From an uncultured Novosphingobium sp. (GTDB taxonomy: Bacteria; Pseudomonadota; Alphaproteobacteria; Sphingomonadales; Sphingomonadaceae): a stretch of DNA of 46,475 nt. The first letter of the stretch is position 1; each line of letters opens with the position of its first letter. Made by a program: the position numbers and the translations under genes. Positions 8,442 to 18,295 of the stretch are shown here, piece by piece. Location of the stretch: positions 1 to 46,475 of the forward strand of contig CAMPHR010000024.1 of assembly GCA_946886075.1 (NCBI GenBank), read 5' to 3'. The notes under the pieces are model-generated. The model saw only the letters and a program-made list of their open reading frames with translations. It had not been told where the DNA came from and searched no databases.

Positions 8442-9376
8442 GCGGGGTCGTGACCCTGACCGGGGGCGTGGGCGGTGCCAAGCTGGTGCTGGGCCTGATG
8501 CAGATATGCCCCCCGGAACAGATAACCGCCATCGTCAATACAGGCGATGATTTCCAGCACTTCGGCCTCGCTATCTCTCCTGACATCGATACGCTGCTTT
8601 ATACCCTGTCGGGCAAGGCCAATAAGGCGCAAGGCTGGGGCCGAGAGGGTGAAAGCTGGAGCTTCATGGCTGCCCTCAAATCCCTGGGCGGCGAGGATTG
8701 GTTCCTGCTTGGGGACGGCGACCTGGCTTTGCATGTGCTGCGATCACATCTGCTGGCGAGGGGCGAGACATTGAGCGCGATAACGGCGCGCTTCGCTTCG
8801 GCATGGGGGCTCGGCCTTTCCATTCTGCCGATGAGTGACGATTTGGTAGCGACGCATCTCAGCACGAACGAAGGCGATCTGCCCTTTCAACGCTATTTCG
8901 TCGAGCGCCGCTGCGTGCCAGAGGTGCGGGCCATCCGGTTTGAGGGGGCGGAGCATGCTGCAGCGGCGGCGGGTGTGATCGAGGCGATCACGGACCCAAC
9001 GACCAAAGCCATCGTCATAGCCCCGTCCAATCCGTGGCTCAGCGTCGATCCAATCCTGGCCGTCCCCGGCATCCGGGAAGCATTGGCAAAAGCGCCTGCC
9101 CCGGTGGTGGCCGTGTCCCCGATCGTCGGGGGCGATGCGGTGAAGGGCCCTACCGCCAAGCTGATGCGCGAAATGGGCTTGGCCATTACTAACCAGAGCA
9201 TCGCCGCCCATTATGCCGATGTGATTGACGGGCTGCTGATCGACGAGCGCGACGACGCCGCTGACCTGACCATTGCCTACGACGTTACCGACACGCTGAT
9301 GAAGACGTTGGAGGACCGGGAGCGCGTCGCCCGGGCCACCCTGGCTTTGGCAGAACGGATCGCCGCCCGACCGTGA
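8438..9376 (+). CDS. cofD: 2-phospho-L-lactate (or phosphoenolpyruvate) transferase CofD/FbiA
   Basis: 312-aa CofD/FbiA-type enzyme that joins the phospho-acid moiety of a GDP-activated intermediate to Fo, giving F420-0 or its dehydro or 3-phosphoglycerate relatives. The N-terminal TGGVGGAKLVLGL (8-20) is the hallmark; NTGDDFQHFGLAISPDIDTLLYTL, LLGDGDLALHV, VAVSPIVGGDAVKGPTAKLM and the C-terminal YADVIDGLLIDERD follow. The start is GTG at 8438, overlapping cofE by 4 bases; its own stop overlaps cofC by 4 bases. Which phospho-acid is used cannot be told from the sequence by eye. Confidence 0.94.
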   Translation: MSGVVTLTGGVGGAKLVLGLMQICPPEQITAIVNTGDDFQHFGLAISPDIDTLLYTLSGKANKAQGWGREGESWSFMAALKSLGGEDWFLLGDGDLALHVLRSHLLARGETLSAITARFASAWGLGLSILPMSDDLVATHLSTNEGDLPFQRYFVERRCVPEVRAIRFEGAEHAAAAAGVIEAITDPTTKAIVIAPSNPWLSVDPILAVPGIREALAKAPAPVVAVSPIVGGDAVKGPTAKLMREMGLAITNQSIAAHYADVIDGLLIDERDDAADLTIAYDVTDTLMKTLEDRERVARATLALAERIAARP

Positions 9377-9960
9377 CCAACTGGATCGTCATCCCGATCA
9401 AGGCACCTGAAGCGTGCAAGACACGGCTGTCGACGGTTCTTGGCAACCAGGAACGACAAAGGCTCGTCGCTGAGATGTTGGGCCGGACCGTGTCGGCCGC
9501 CCGAACAGTCGTGGACGGGGATCAGGTCTTGCTGCTGGGCCCGTCCCGCCACGGCCTGTCCGATGACATCCCGCTGCTGCCCGATGCAGGAGAAGGACTG
9601 AACATGGCGCTGGCAAGCGCGCGAGATTCAGCTGTGGGGGCGAAGATCAGCCGTTTGCTGATATTGTCGGCCGATCTACCCTTGATCGCCGCGGATGACG
9701 TCGCGGCCCTGTTGAGCCTGCCGGGGGAGAGTATCGCCATCGCGCCGGATCATGCGGGGACGGGCACGAACGCCTTGTCCTTGCCCCTTCCCTCTGCCGC
9801 TGCGTTCGGTTTCCATTATGGCGACGGCAGTTTCGCCGCACACCGGTTCGAAGCAGAGCGGCTTCATCTGCCATTTATCAGCATCCGCCGAGCGGGATTG
9901 GAACTCGACATCGACCGGCCAGAAGAACTCGCCCTCTGGCAGCAGAGCGAGCTTTCTTAA
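9373..9960 (+). CDS. cofC: 2-phospho-L-lactate guanylyltransferase CofC/FbiD
   Basis: 195-aa nucleotidyltransferase that activates a phospho-acid (2-phospholactate, phosphoenolpyruvate or 3-phosphoglycerate, depending on organism) with GTP for CofD. The N-terminal WIVIPIKAPEACKTRLSTVL, LILSADLPLIAADDVAALL, IAPDHAGTGTNALSLP and FHYGDGSFAAHRFEA are typical. The start is GTG at 9373. It is the last gene of a three-gene overlapping set; the Fo synthase (FbiC or CofG/CofH) is not in this window. It converges on maeB, only 14 bases away. Confidence 0.93.
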   Translation: MTNWIVIPIKAPEACKTRLSTVLGNQERQRLVAEMLGRTVSAARTVVDGDQVLLLGPSRHGLSDDIPLLPDAGEGLNMALASARDSAVGAKISRLLILSADLPLIAADDVAALLSLPGESIAIAPDHAGTGTNALSLPLPSAAAFGFHYGDGSFAAHRFEAERLHLPFISIRRAGLELDIDRPEELALWQQSELS

Positions 9961-9974
9961 AAACCGGAACGCGA

Positions 9975-12236
9975 TTAAAGGGCGACCCCCGCCGAAGCCA
10001 GCACCGCAAGCGTCAGCAATTCGGACGCATTGGACGACATGGTCGCGATCTGCACCGACTTTTCCATGCCCACCAGCATCGGGCCGATCATCGTCGTGCC
10101 GCCCAGTTCGCGCAGCAGCTTCGCGGAGATATTGGCCGATTGCAGCCCTGGCATGACGAGCACATTGGCTGGTCCGGACAGACGGCTGAACGGATAATTC
10201 TTCATGACCGTGGGGTTGAGCGCGGCGTCGGCTGTCATCTCACCCTCATATTCGAAATCGACATCGCGGCCGTCGAGCACCTTCAGCGCGTCGCGGACAT
10301 TTTCCAGATGACCACCCGGCGGGTTGCCGAAGTTGGAATAGGAGAGGAAGGCGACGCGCGGGTCATGACCCATGCGGCGCGCGACGGCGACCGTGCCCTC
10401 GGCAATGTCGGCAAGTTCACTGGCGGAGGGGCGTTCATTGACTGTCGTGTCCGCGAGGAACACCGTCTTGTCCTTCGACACCATGATATGGATGCCAAAG
10501 GCGGTGCGGCCCACCGCCGGGTCCATGACGCGCTTCACTTCACGCAGAGTCTGCGCGAAGGGCCGGGTCACGCCGGTGATCATCGCATCGGCATGACCCA
10601 TGCTGACCAACAGGGTGCCAAAGATATTCCGGTCCCGGTTGACCATCCGCTCGCAATCGCGCCGCAAATGGCCGCGCCGTTGCAAGCGGGAGTAGAGGGT
10701 ATCGACCATTTCAGGCACCAGCGGCGAGTTGACGCTGTTGTGCAGTTCGAAGCTTTCAGGATCGCGGACGCCCAGCGCCTTCAGCTTGTCATAGACTTCG
10801 TTGCGGCCGACCAGGACGGGGATGCCGTAGCCAAGATCACGGAATTGGATGGCGGCACGCAGCACCACTTCCTCTTCCGCTTCGGCGAACACGACGCGCT
10901 TCGGGTTGGCCTTCGCCACTTCATAGGCGCTGGTGAGGACCGAGGTCGTCGGATTCAACCGGCCTTTCAATGACTGGCGATAGGCTGCCATGTCGGCGAT
11001 CGGCTTTTGCGCGACGCCGCTTTCCATCGCCGCCTGGGCGACGGCGGCGGGCACGACCTCCATCAGGCGCGGGTCGAATGGCGCGGGGATGATATAGTCG
11101 GGGCCAAAGCTGTGCGAACGGCCATAGGCTTTGGCCACTTCCTCCGGCACCTGTTCGCGCGCGAGTTCCGCGATGGCCTGGGCCGCTGCGACTTTCATCG
11201 GCTCGTTGATGCCGGTTGCCCGCACGTCCAGAGCGCCGCGGAAAATGAAGGGGAAGCCCAGGACATTGTTGACCTGATTGGGATAGTCCGAGCGGCCGGT
11301 CGCGACGATCGCATCGGGGCGGACTTCCAGCACGTCGGGCGGGGTGATTTCAGGATCGGGATTGGCCATGGCGAAGATGATCGGCTTGTCCGCCATCTGC
11401 TTCACCATCTCCTGCGATACCGCACCTGCGACCGACAGGCCGAGGAACACGTCGGCGCCCTTGATCGCCTCGCTGAGGGTGCGCGCGTCCGTCTTCACTG
11501 CATGGGCCGACTTCCACTGGTTCATGCCCTCGGTGCGTCCCTGGTAGATCACGCCCTTGCTGTCGCACATGATGACATTGTCATGCGCGACACCGATCGC
11601 CTTGATCAGTTCGGTGCAGGAGATGGAGGCTGCACCCGCGCCGTTTACCACGACCTTCATGTCCTTGAGGTCACGCCCGGTCAGCATCGCCGCGTTGATG
11701 ACGCCCGCCGCCGCGATGATCGCGGTGCCATGCTGGTCATCGTGGAAGACGGGGATGTTCATCCGCTCTTTCAGCGTCTGTTCGATGATGAAGCATTCGG
11801 GCGCCTTGATATCTTCAAGGTTGATCCCGCCGAAGCTCGGCTCCATCAGTTCCACCGCATCGATGAACTTGTCGACATCCTCCGTCTTGAGCTCGATATC
11901 GATGGAGTCGACGTCGGCGAAGCGCTTGAACAGCACCGCCTTACCCTCCATCACCGGCTTGGATGCAAGCGCGCCCAGATTGCCGAGACCAAGGATGGCC
12001 GTGCCGTTGGAAATGACGGCGACGAGGTTACCCTTGGCCGTATAGTCATAGGCGGTCTGCGGATCAGCGGCGATAGCGCGCACCGGCACGGCGACGCCGG
12101 GCGAATAAGCGAGGCTGAGGTCACGCTGAGTCGCCATCGGCTTGGACGCGATGATTTCAATCTTGCCCGGCCTGCCAGTCGAATGGAAAAACAGCGCCTC
12201 GCGCTCGGAAAATTCCACGTTCGACTTATCTGCCAT
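9975..12236 (-). CDS. maeB: NADP-dependent malic enzyme (malic-PTA fusion)
   Basis: 753-aa enzyme that decarboxylates malate to pyruvate with NADP reduction, feeding pyruvate and NADPH. The N-terminal malic domains (~1-430) contain SLAYSPGVAVPVRAI, KGNLVAVISNGTAILGLGNLG, INLEDIKAPECF, VFHDDQHGTAII and the nucleotide site VVNGAGAASISC. The C-terminal ~430-753 is a phosphotransacetylase-like domain (KRVVFAEAEEEVVLRAA, TGVTRPFAQTL, LVMPGLQSANI), which in large MaeB enzymes binds acetyl-CoA as a regulator. The length matches the family. Transcribed alone, divergent from mutS with 128 bases between. Confidence 0.96.
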   Translation of the reverse strand: MADKSNVEFSEREALFFHSTGRPGKIEIIASKPMATQRDLSLAYSPGVAVPVRAIAADPQTAYDYTAKGNLVAVISNGTAILGLGNLGALASKPVMEGKAVLFKRFADVDSIDIELKTEDVDKFIDAVELMEPSFGGINLEDIKAPECFIIEQTLKERMNIPVFHDDQHGTAIIAAAGVINAAMLTGRDLKDMKVVVNGAGAASISCTELIKAIGVAHDNVIMCDSKGVIYQGRTEGMNQWKSAHAVKTDARTLSEAIKGADVFLGLSVAGAVSQEMVKQMADKPIIFAMANPDPEITPPDVLEVRPDAIVATGRSDYPNQVNNVLGFPFIFRGALDVRATGINEPMKVAAAQAIAELAREQVPEEVAKAYGRSHSFGPDYIIPAPFDPRLMEVVPAAVAQAAMESGVAQKPIADMAAYRQSLKGRLNPTTSVLTSAYEVAKANPKRVVFAEAEEEVVLRAAIQFRDLGYGIPVLVGRNEVYDKLKALGVRDPESFELHNSVNSPLVPEMVDTLYSRLQRRGHLRRDCERMVNRDRNIFGTLLVSMGHADAMITGVTRPFAQTLREVKRVMDPAVGRTAFGIHIMVSKDKTVFLADTTVNERPSASELADIAEGTVAVARRMGHDPRVAFLSYSNFGNPPGGHLENVRDALKVLDGRDVDFEYEGEMTADAALNPTVMKNYPFSRLSGPANVLVMPGLQSANISAKLLRELGGTTMIGPMLVGMEKSVQIATMSSNASELLTLAVLASAGVAL

Positions 12237-12364
12237 GACGTATCCGCCCCTCTTTACCTACTCATCAGGCCCTAGCGGCAAGGCGGACCTGTCGGCAAGC
12301 GCGGGGGCCAGGTTTTTTCCACGCCCTTTCCTGATCTGCCGCTTGCCGCTATCGCCAAACGGCC

Positions 12365-15010
12365 ATGCACAGCCCCAAGGACATCGCAGCCAGTCAGCCG
12401 ACGCCGATGATGGCGCAATATCTCGCGCTGAAGGCGGACGCGCAGGATTGCTTGCTTTTCTATCGGATGGGCGATTTTTTCGAACTGTTCTTCGACGATG
12501 CAAAGGCAGCGGCGGCCACGCTGGACATCGCACTCACCAGCCGGGGCGAACATGGCGGCGCGCCGATACCGATGTGCGGCGTGCCGGTGCACAGCGCGGA
12601 AAATTACCTCGCCCGGCTGATCAAGGCGGGCCACCGGGTCGCGATTGCGGAACAGACCGAGACGCCTGCAGAGGCGAAGGCGCGGGGCAGCAAGGCGCTC
12701 GTCGCGCGCGCCATCGTCCGTTATGTGACGGCGGGTACGCTGACCGAGGAGACGCTGCTCGATTCCCGGCGCGACAATATGCTGGTGGCGCTTGCGCAGA
12801 CCGGCGGTGAAGGTGCGAGCGAGATCGGGATCGCTGCAGCCGATATTTCCACCGGCCGGTTCGAAACACTGACCTTGCGATCCAGCGACCTGCCCGCGGA
12901 GCTTGCCCGGTTGCGGCCCAGCGAGATCGTGCTGCCGGAGGGCATGGACCTTGACCTGCCCGAAGCGCACCCCTTTGACCGGACCGCCTTTTCCAGCAAC
13001 CGGGCCGAGGGCGCGCTCAAGCGGCTGTTTGGCGTCGCGACCCTCGACGGATTCGGCCAGTTCAGCCGGGCGGAGCTTGCCGCGATGGGTGGGCTCATCG
13101 CCTATCTTGACCATGCGGGCAAAGGCACCCTGCCCTTTTTAACGCCACCTGTGCGCAAGACGAGCGGCGCGCATGTGGCGATCGACGCCGCTACCCGGGA
13201 AAGCCTGGAAATCACCGCGACGATGAGCGGCGCGCGGGCGGGCAGCCTGTTGGGAGCAGTGGACAGGACCGTCACGGGCGCGGGCGCGCGGTTACTGGCG
13301 CAGGACCTGTCGGCACCGCTGATGGATCATGACATGATCGAGGCCCGGCTCGGCCTCGTTCAATTGCTTCATGACGACCCGCTGCTCCGTGACCAGTTGC
13401 GTGCGGCACTAAGAGCGCTGCCGGATATCGGGCGCGCATTGGGCCGTATCGCGGTGGGCCGGGGCAGCCCGCGCGACCTGGGACAGCTTCGTGACGGGCT
13501 CAACGAAGCGCGGATGCTACGCGAGAGGCTGGGCAGGTTGCCTGATCAGCCGCCGCTGCTTCAGCAGTTGTTGCCAGCGCTCGATGGCCATGGAGCGCTG
13601 GTGGACAGCCTTTCCCGCGCGCTGGTGCCCACGCCGCCAACGGAAACGGCCAATGGCGGCTATATTGCGGATGGCTATGATCCGGCGCTGGACGAGTTGC
13701 GGCGCATGGCGGGTGACGGGCGGCGGGCGATCGCCGCCCTGGAGGCCAGCTATCGCGAGCGCACCGGCATCGCATCGCTCAAGATCCGGCATAATGGCGT
13801 GGTTGGCTATCATGTCGAGGTCCCTGCCCGGGCTGCCGACCCGTTGATGCAGCCGGACAGCGGCTTCACCCATCGCCAGACACTGGCTGGGGTGGTGCGA
13901 TTCAACTCCATCGACTTGCATGAGCAGGCGGGGCGGGTTGCTCAGGCGGGTGCCCATGCGCTGGTGGCTGAAGCGGCCCATCTGGAAGACCTGATCGAGG
14001 CGGCGTTAGCCCGCAAGGCGGAGATCGCCCTCGCGGCCGATGCTCTGGCCCGGCTCGACGTCGCGGCTGCACTAGCGGAACGGGCGGCGGAAGGCGGCTG
14101 GCAGCGGCCCCATTTCCTGGCGCAAGATGGCGAAGGGCCTTGCCTGCAGATCATCGGTGGCCGCCACCCCGTTGTAGAAGACGCGCTGCGCAAGGAAGGG
14201 CAGCCGTTCGTCGCCAATGATTGCTGCCTTGGTTCCGACGATCGTCTGTGGCTGGTCACCGGGCCCAACATGGGCGGCAAATCGACCTTCCTGCGGCAAA
14301 ATGCGCTGATCGTCCTATTGGCGCAGGCGGGCAGCTATGTTCCGGCGCAATCGGCGACGCTGACTTTGGTGGACCGGCTGTTCAGCCGGGTCGGGGCATC
14401 TGACAATCTGGCGCGCGGACGATCGACCTTCATGGTCGAGATGGTGGAAACTGCCGCGATCCTGGCGCAGGCGACGGAACGCAGTTTTGTCATTCTGGAC
14501 GAGGTCGGGCGCGGCACGTCGACCTATGACGGCCTCGCCCTCGCCTGGGCTGTGGTGGAGGCGGTGCATGAGGTGAACCGCTGCCGCTGCCTCTTTGCCA
14601 CCCATTATCATGAGCTGACGCGGCTGGCGGAAACGCTCTCCTCCCTCTCTCTGCATCATGTGCGTGCGCGGGAGTGGAAGGGCGATCTCATATTGCTGCA
14701 TGAGGTCGCGCCGGGCCCAGCCGACCGCAGCTATGGCCTTGCGGTTGCGCGGCTCGCAGGCTTACCTCCAGCGGTGCTCAAGCGCGCTAAGGATGTACTC
14801 AACAGGCTCGAAGCAGGCCGCGCCAAGACTGGCGGCATTGCGGCGGGCCTCGGCGACCTTCCCCTCTTCGCCGCTGCCGCCGCGCAGGAGGAAGAGAAGG
14901 TCGATGCCCTGCGCGCCGCGCTCGACCTGATCGATGCCGACGCGCTTTCGCCGCGAGAGGCGCTGGAGCAGCTTTATCAGCTGAAACAACTGGCCGCCGC
15001 CAGCAGCTGA
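12365..15010 (+). CDS. mutS: DNA mismatch repair protein MutS
   Basis: 881-aa mismatch recognition ATPase. The mismatch wedge Phe-X-Glu is in [10 protein letters not shown] (Phe38, Glu40). Connector, lever and clamp domains follow ([31 protein letters not shown]). The ATPase domain has Walker [10 protein letters not shown] (633-641), Walker [17 protein letters not shown] and the [10 protein letters not shown] switch. The C-terminal part ends with a helix-turn-helix-like tetramerisation segment. mutL is not in the window. glnD follows 15 bases downstream on the same strand, so co-transcription is likely. Confidence 0.97.
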   Translation: MHSPKDIAASQPTPMMAQYLALKADAQDCLLFYRMGDFFELFFDDAKAAAATLDIALTSRGEHGGAPIPMCGVPVHSAENYLARLIKAGHRVAIAEQTETPAEAKARGSKALVARAIVRYVTAGTLTEETLLDSRRDNMLVALAQTGGEGASEIGIAAADISTGRFETLTLRSSDLPAELARLRPSEIVLPEGMDLDLPEAHPFDRTAFSSNRAEGALKRLFGVATLDGFGQFSRAELAAMGGLIAYLDHAGKGTLPFLTPPVRKTSGAHVAIDAATRESLEITATMSGARAGSLLGAVDRTVTGAGARLLAQDLSAPLMDHDMIEARLGLVQLLHDDPLLRDQLRAALRALPDIGRALGRIAVGRGSPRDLGQLRDGLNEARMLRERLGRLPDQPPLLQQLLPALDGHGALVDSLSRALVPTPPTETANGGYIADGYDPALDELRRMAGDGRRAIAALEASYRERTGIASLKIRHNGVVGYHVEVPARAADPLMQPDSGFTHRQTLAGVVRFNSIDLHEQAGRVAQAGAHALVAEAAHLEDLIEAALARKAEIALAADALARLDVAAALAERAAEGGWQRPHFLAQDGEGPCLQIIGGRHPVVEDALRKEGQPFVANDCCLGSDDRLWLVTGPNMGGKSTFLRQNALIVLLAQAGSYVPAQSATLTLVDRLFSRVGASDNLARGRSTFMVEMVETAAILAQATERSFVILDEVGRGTSTYDGLALAWAVVEAVHEVNRCRCLFATHYHELTRLAETLSSLSLHHVRAREWKGDLILLHEVAPGPADRSYGLAVARLAGLPPAVLKRAKDVLNRLEAGRAKTGGIAAGLGDLPLFAAAAAQEEEKVDALRAALDLIDADALSPREALEQLYQLKQLAAASS

Positions 15011-15025
15011 CATTAGATTGAGCCG

Positions 15026-17788
15026 ATGGTCATGCAGTACCCCTCCCTCGGCTCCCGCCGCACCATCATCGATCGGCGCGCGATTTCCGACAGCATCCAC
15101 GATCTGGCGCGTGAGCACAGGAGTGATCCGGCAAAGCTGCGTGGCCTGATCGTCCGGGAGCTGAAGTCAGCGCTCGATGCCGGGCGCCTCGATGTCGCGA
15201 GGCGGTTGGAAGCGAAGCCGACGCGCGGGCGCGAGGCGGTGACCGCCTTTGCCTTCCTCATCGACCAGATCTTGCGGCTGCTCTACGACGCGACGACGCA
15301 TCATCTCTATCCCGCCAGCAATCGCAGCACCGGCGAGCGCATCACCCTGATGGCTGTGGGCGGCTATGGGCGCGGCGAAATGGCACCGCACAGCGATGTC
15401 GACATCGCCTTCATCACGCCATGGAAGCCGACCGGGTGGACTGAGCAGGTCATCGAATCGATGCTCTATTCGCTTTGGGACCTGGGGTTGAAGGTCGGGC
15501 ATTCCAGCCGGTCGATCGATGAGACCATGCGCATGGCCAAAGCAGACCTGACGGTGCGCACGGCCGTTCTGGAGGCGCGCTACGTCTGGGGGGACCGGAC
15601 GCTCTATGAGGAAACGGCCCGGCGCTTCGATGCCGAGGTGATGCAGGGAACCGCGCGCGCATTTGTCACTGAAAAGCTGGAGGAGCGCGACGAGCGGCAC
15701 AAGCGAATGGGCGACAGCCGCTATGTGGTTGAACCCAACGTCAAGGAAGGCAAGGGAGGGCTACGTGACCTCCATACACTGTTCTGGATCGGCAAATATG
15801 TGAACAGGGTGAAATCCGTTGCCGAATTGGTGGACGTGGGCCTGCTGACCGACATTGAGCTGCGGCAGTTCCAGAAGGCGGAGGATTTCCTGTGGGCTGT
15901 GCGGTGCCATCTGCACATGATCACCGGGCGGGCGGAGGATCGGCTGACCTTCGATCTTCAGCTGGAAACGGCGACGCGGATGCACTTTACCGGGCGGCAA
16001 GGCCGGTCTGGTGTGGAGCGCTTCATGCGCTACTATTTTCTGAACGCAAAGATCGTCGGCGATCTGACCGCGGTGTTCCTGGCGCATCTCGATGACCAGC
16101 TTGGCGCCAGGGGACGGCGCTACATCCCATCCATCTTCCGCCGCCCGAAGAAGTTGGACGGCTTCGTGCTTGATCGAGGCCGCCTTGCGCTGCCAAGCGA
16201 CGACTTCTTCCAGCAGGATCCTGTGCGGCTGCTGGAAATCTTTGCCGTGGCGGACCGCCACCAGCTCGGCATTCACCCGAGCGCGATGCGGGCGGCGAGC
16301 CGGGACGCGGGTCTGATCACGGCGAAGGTTCGTCGCGATGCGCGGGCCAATGCCGCCTTCATGGATGTGCTGACGTCGCGCCGCGATCCTGAAGCCGTGC
16401 TGCGCTGGATGAACGAATCGACGGTCTTCGGCCGCTTCATCCCCGATTTCCGCCGCGTCGTGGCGCAAATGCAGTTCGACATGTATCACCATTACACGGT
16501 CGACGAGCATACCATCCGCGCCGTCGGGCTTCTGGCCCGCGTGGAAAAGGGCGACCTGGAAGTTGATCACCCGCTGTCCACGGAGATCATGGGCAAGCTG
16601 CTGTCGCGGCGGGTTCTCTATGCCGCGGTCCTGCTTCACGACATCGCGAAAGGCCGTGGAGGCGATCATAGCGTCCTGGGCGCTGAGGTGGCCGAGCATC
16701 TCTGTCCGCGCCTGGGTTTTTCCGCAGCGGAAACTGAGACTGTCTCATGGCTGGTGCGGCACCATCTGCTGATGTCAGCCACCGCCTTCAAGCGCGACCT
16801 GGCGGACTATAAGACGATCCTCGATTTCGTCGATGTGGTGCAAAGTCCCGAACGGCTGCGGCTGCTCCTCTGCCTGACAGTCGTGGACATTCGCGCGGTC
16901 GGCCCTGGGGTGTGGAACAGCTGGAAGCGGCAGCTTCTGGGCGACCTGTACGAGGCGGCCGAGGAAGTGCTTCGACTGGGCCACAAGCAAAAAGGCCGCA
17001 GCGAGCGCGTCGCCGCCAAGCAGGAGTCGCTGCGCAATGCTCTTGGCATGTCGAAGGCTGACTTCCAGAAGCTCAGCAGGCGGCTGCCTGAGTCCTACTG
17101 GATCGCTGAGCCCGAAGACATTCTGATCCACAATGCGCAGCACATCCTGGCATCAGGCGATTCGCCGCTGTCGATCGCCGCGCAATATTATCCGCAGCGT
17201 GGCGCGACGCTCGTCACCGTTTATGCCGCTGACCACCCCGGCCTTTTCTACCGCATCGCGGGCGCGATCCACCTTGCGGGCGGCAACATCATCGATGCAC
17301 GCATCCACACCACGCGCGATGGCGTCGCGATCGACAACTTCCTCGTGCAAGACCCTCTGGGCGGCGCTTTCCACAGCCCCGAGCAGCTGACCCGCATCCG
17401 CAATGCGATCGAAGATTCGCTCGCCAACCGCCATCGCATGATCACGAAGCTGGAAGCGCGTCCCCTGTCGCGCACCCGCGCCGAGGCGTTCCGCATCGAA
17501 CCCAATGTGCTGATCGATAACAAGGCATCCAACCGGTTCACAGTGATCGAGGTGAATGCCCGCGACCGCCCTGCCCTGCTCTTCAGCCTGGCCAACGCCC
17601 TTTTCCAGTCAAAGGTCACCGTGCACAGCGCCCACGTCGCCACCTATGGCGAGCGGGCTGTCGATACTTTCTACGTCACAGACCTGTTAGGCGGAAAGAT
17701 CGAGAGCAAGGCGCGCATCCAGACGCTGGAGCGGCGGCTGCTCGAAGCGGCGGGCGATCATGCCGATGAAGCGCTCCAGCAAGCGTGA
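15026..17788 (+). CDS. glnD: [Protein-PII] uridylyltransferase / uridylyl-removing enzyme
   Basis: 920-aa nitrogen sensor that uridylylates PII when glutamine is low and removes UMP when it is high. The nucleotidyltransferase domain shows GGYGRGEMAPHSDVDIAF (from residue 112). A GlnE/PII-binding helical region follows (KEGKGGLRDLHTLFW), then the HD domain (LLHDIAKGRGGDHS, VRHHLLMS), then two ACT domains (VTVYAADHPGLFYRIAG and VIEVNARDRPALLFSLANAL) that bind glutamine. All four domains are intact. mutS is directly upstream. No glnB or ntrBC gene is present here. It converges on the YkuD-fold gene with 6 bases between the stops. Confidence 0.97.
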   Translation: MVMQYPSLGSRRTIIDRRAISDSIHDLAREHRSDPAKLRGLIVRELKSALDAGRLDVARRLEAKPTRGREAVTAFAFLIDQILRLLYDATTHHLYPASNRSTGERITLMAVGGYGRGEMAPHSDVDIAFITPWKPTGWTEQVIESMLYSLWDLGLKVGHSSRSIDETMRMAKADLTVRTAVLEARYVWGDRTLYEETARRFDAEVMQGTARAFVTEKLEERDERHKRMGDSRYVVEPNVKEGKGGLRDLHTLFWIGKYVNRVKSVAELVDVGLLTDIELRQFQKAEDFLWAVRCHLHMITGRAEDRLTFDLQLETATRMHFTGRQGRSGVERFMRYYFLNAKIVGDLTAVFLAHLDDQLGARGRRYIPSIFRRPKKLDGFVLDRGRLALPSDDFFQQDPVRLLEIFAVADRHQLGIHPSAMRAASRDAGLITAKVRRDARANAAFMDVLTSRRDPEAVLRWMNESTVFGRFIPDFRRVVAQMQFDMYHHYTVDEHTIRAVGLLARVEKGDLEVDHPLSTEIMGKLLSRRVLYAAVLLHDIAKGRGGDHSVLGAEVAEHLCPRLGFSAAETETVSWLVRHHLLMSATAFKRDLADYKTILDFVDVVQSPERLRLLLCLTVVDIRAVGPGVWNSWKRQLLGDLYEAAEEVLRLGHKQKGRSERVAAKQESLRNALGMSKADFQKLSRRLPESYWIAEPEDILIHNAQHILASGDSPLSIAAQYYPQRGATLVTVYAADHPGLFYRIAGAIHLAGGNIIDARIHTTRDGVAIDNFLVQDPLGGAFHSPEQLTRIRNAIEDSLANRHRMITKLEARPLSRTRAEAFRIEPNVLIDNKASNRFTVIEVNARDRPALLFSLANALFQSKVTVHSAHVATYGERAVDTFYVTDLLGGKIESKARIQTLERRLLEAAGDHADEALQQA

Positions 17789-17794
17789 GCGCTG

Positions 17795-18295
17795 TCAGGC
17801 TATTACCACGCTGTCACCCGGCGCAAGGAGCGGCAGCAGCTTCAACATATCCGCGCGGTCGATAGCGATGCAGCCTGCGGTGGGGCGGCCTTCGGAAAGG
17901 TGGAGGAAGATGGCGCTCCCCTGCCCCGACGTCGGTGGCGCGTCATTGTGGCCGAGTACGACGATCACGTCATACGCATCATCCTCGCGCAGCAGCGATT
18001 CAGCTGAAAAATGCCGGGGCAGATGGACTGGCCGATTATAAGCCGGATCGGCGGGATCATCGGACCAGCCGTCCCCTTCCCTCACCCAACGCCATGGCAG
18101 CTGAATAGCGGCAGGATCGACCTTGCCGGGCCGCAGCAACACGCCACGTAGCGGCCATTCGCCCAAGGGCGTGCAACCGTCCCCTTCCCGCTTATCGTAG
18201 GCCGGACATACGCCGCTTCGGCCAAGCGTGCATGCGATCTCCAATGCACCAAAGTGGAGGCAGCCGGTGGCGCTATCCACATGGATGACGCTCAT
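17795..18295 (-). CDS. L,D-transpeptidase-fold (YkuD) protein without signal peptide
   Basis: 166-aa YkuD-domain protein (COG3786 type). The catalytic motif is complete: [20 protein letters not shown] with His132 and nucleophile Cys142; GHND (116-118) and [10 protein letters not shown] are also typical of this branch. Such enzymes cross-link peptidoglycan stems or attach proteins, but no signal peptide or membrane anchor is present at the N-terminus ([15 protein letters not shown]), so how it would reach the periplasm is unclear. Its start overlaps the ribA stop by 4 bases, making it the last gene of the xth-ribA unit. Confidence 0.82.
   Translation of the reverse strand: MSVIHVDSATGCLHFGALEIACTLGRSGVCPAYDKREGDGCTPLGEWPLRGVLLRPGKVDPAAIQLPWRWVREGDGWSDDPADPAYNRPVHLPRHFSAESLLREDDAYDVIVVLGHNDAPPTSGQGSAIFLHLSEGRPTAGCIAIDRADMLKLLPLLAPGDSVVIA

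Noticed and set aside
11007..12275. 422-codon open frame on the plus strand opposite maeB
   Set aside because: Antisense shadow of a strongly supported gene; amino-acid make-up (His/Arg/Asp-rich) is typical of GC-rich antisense frames.
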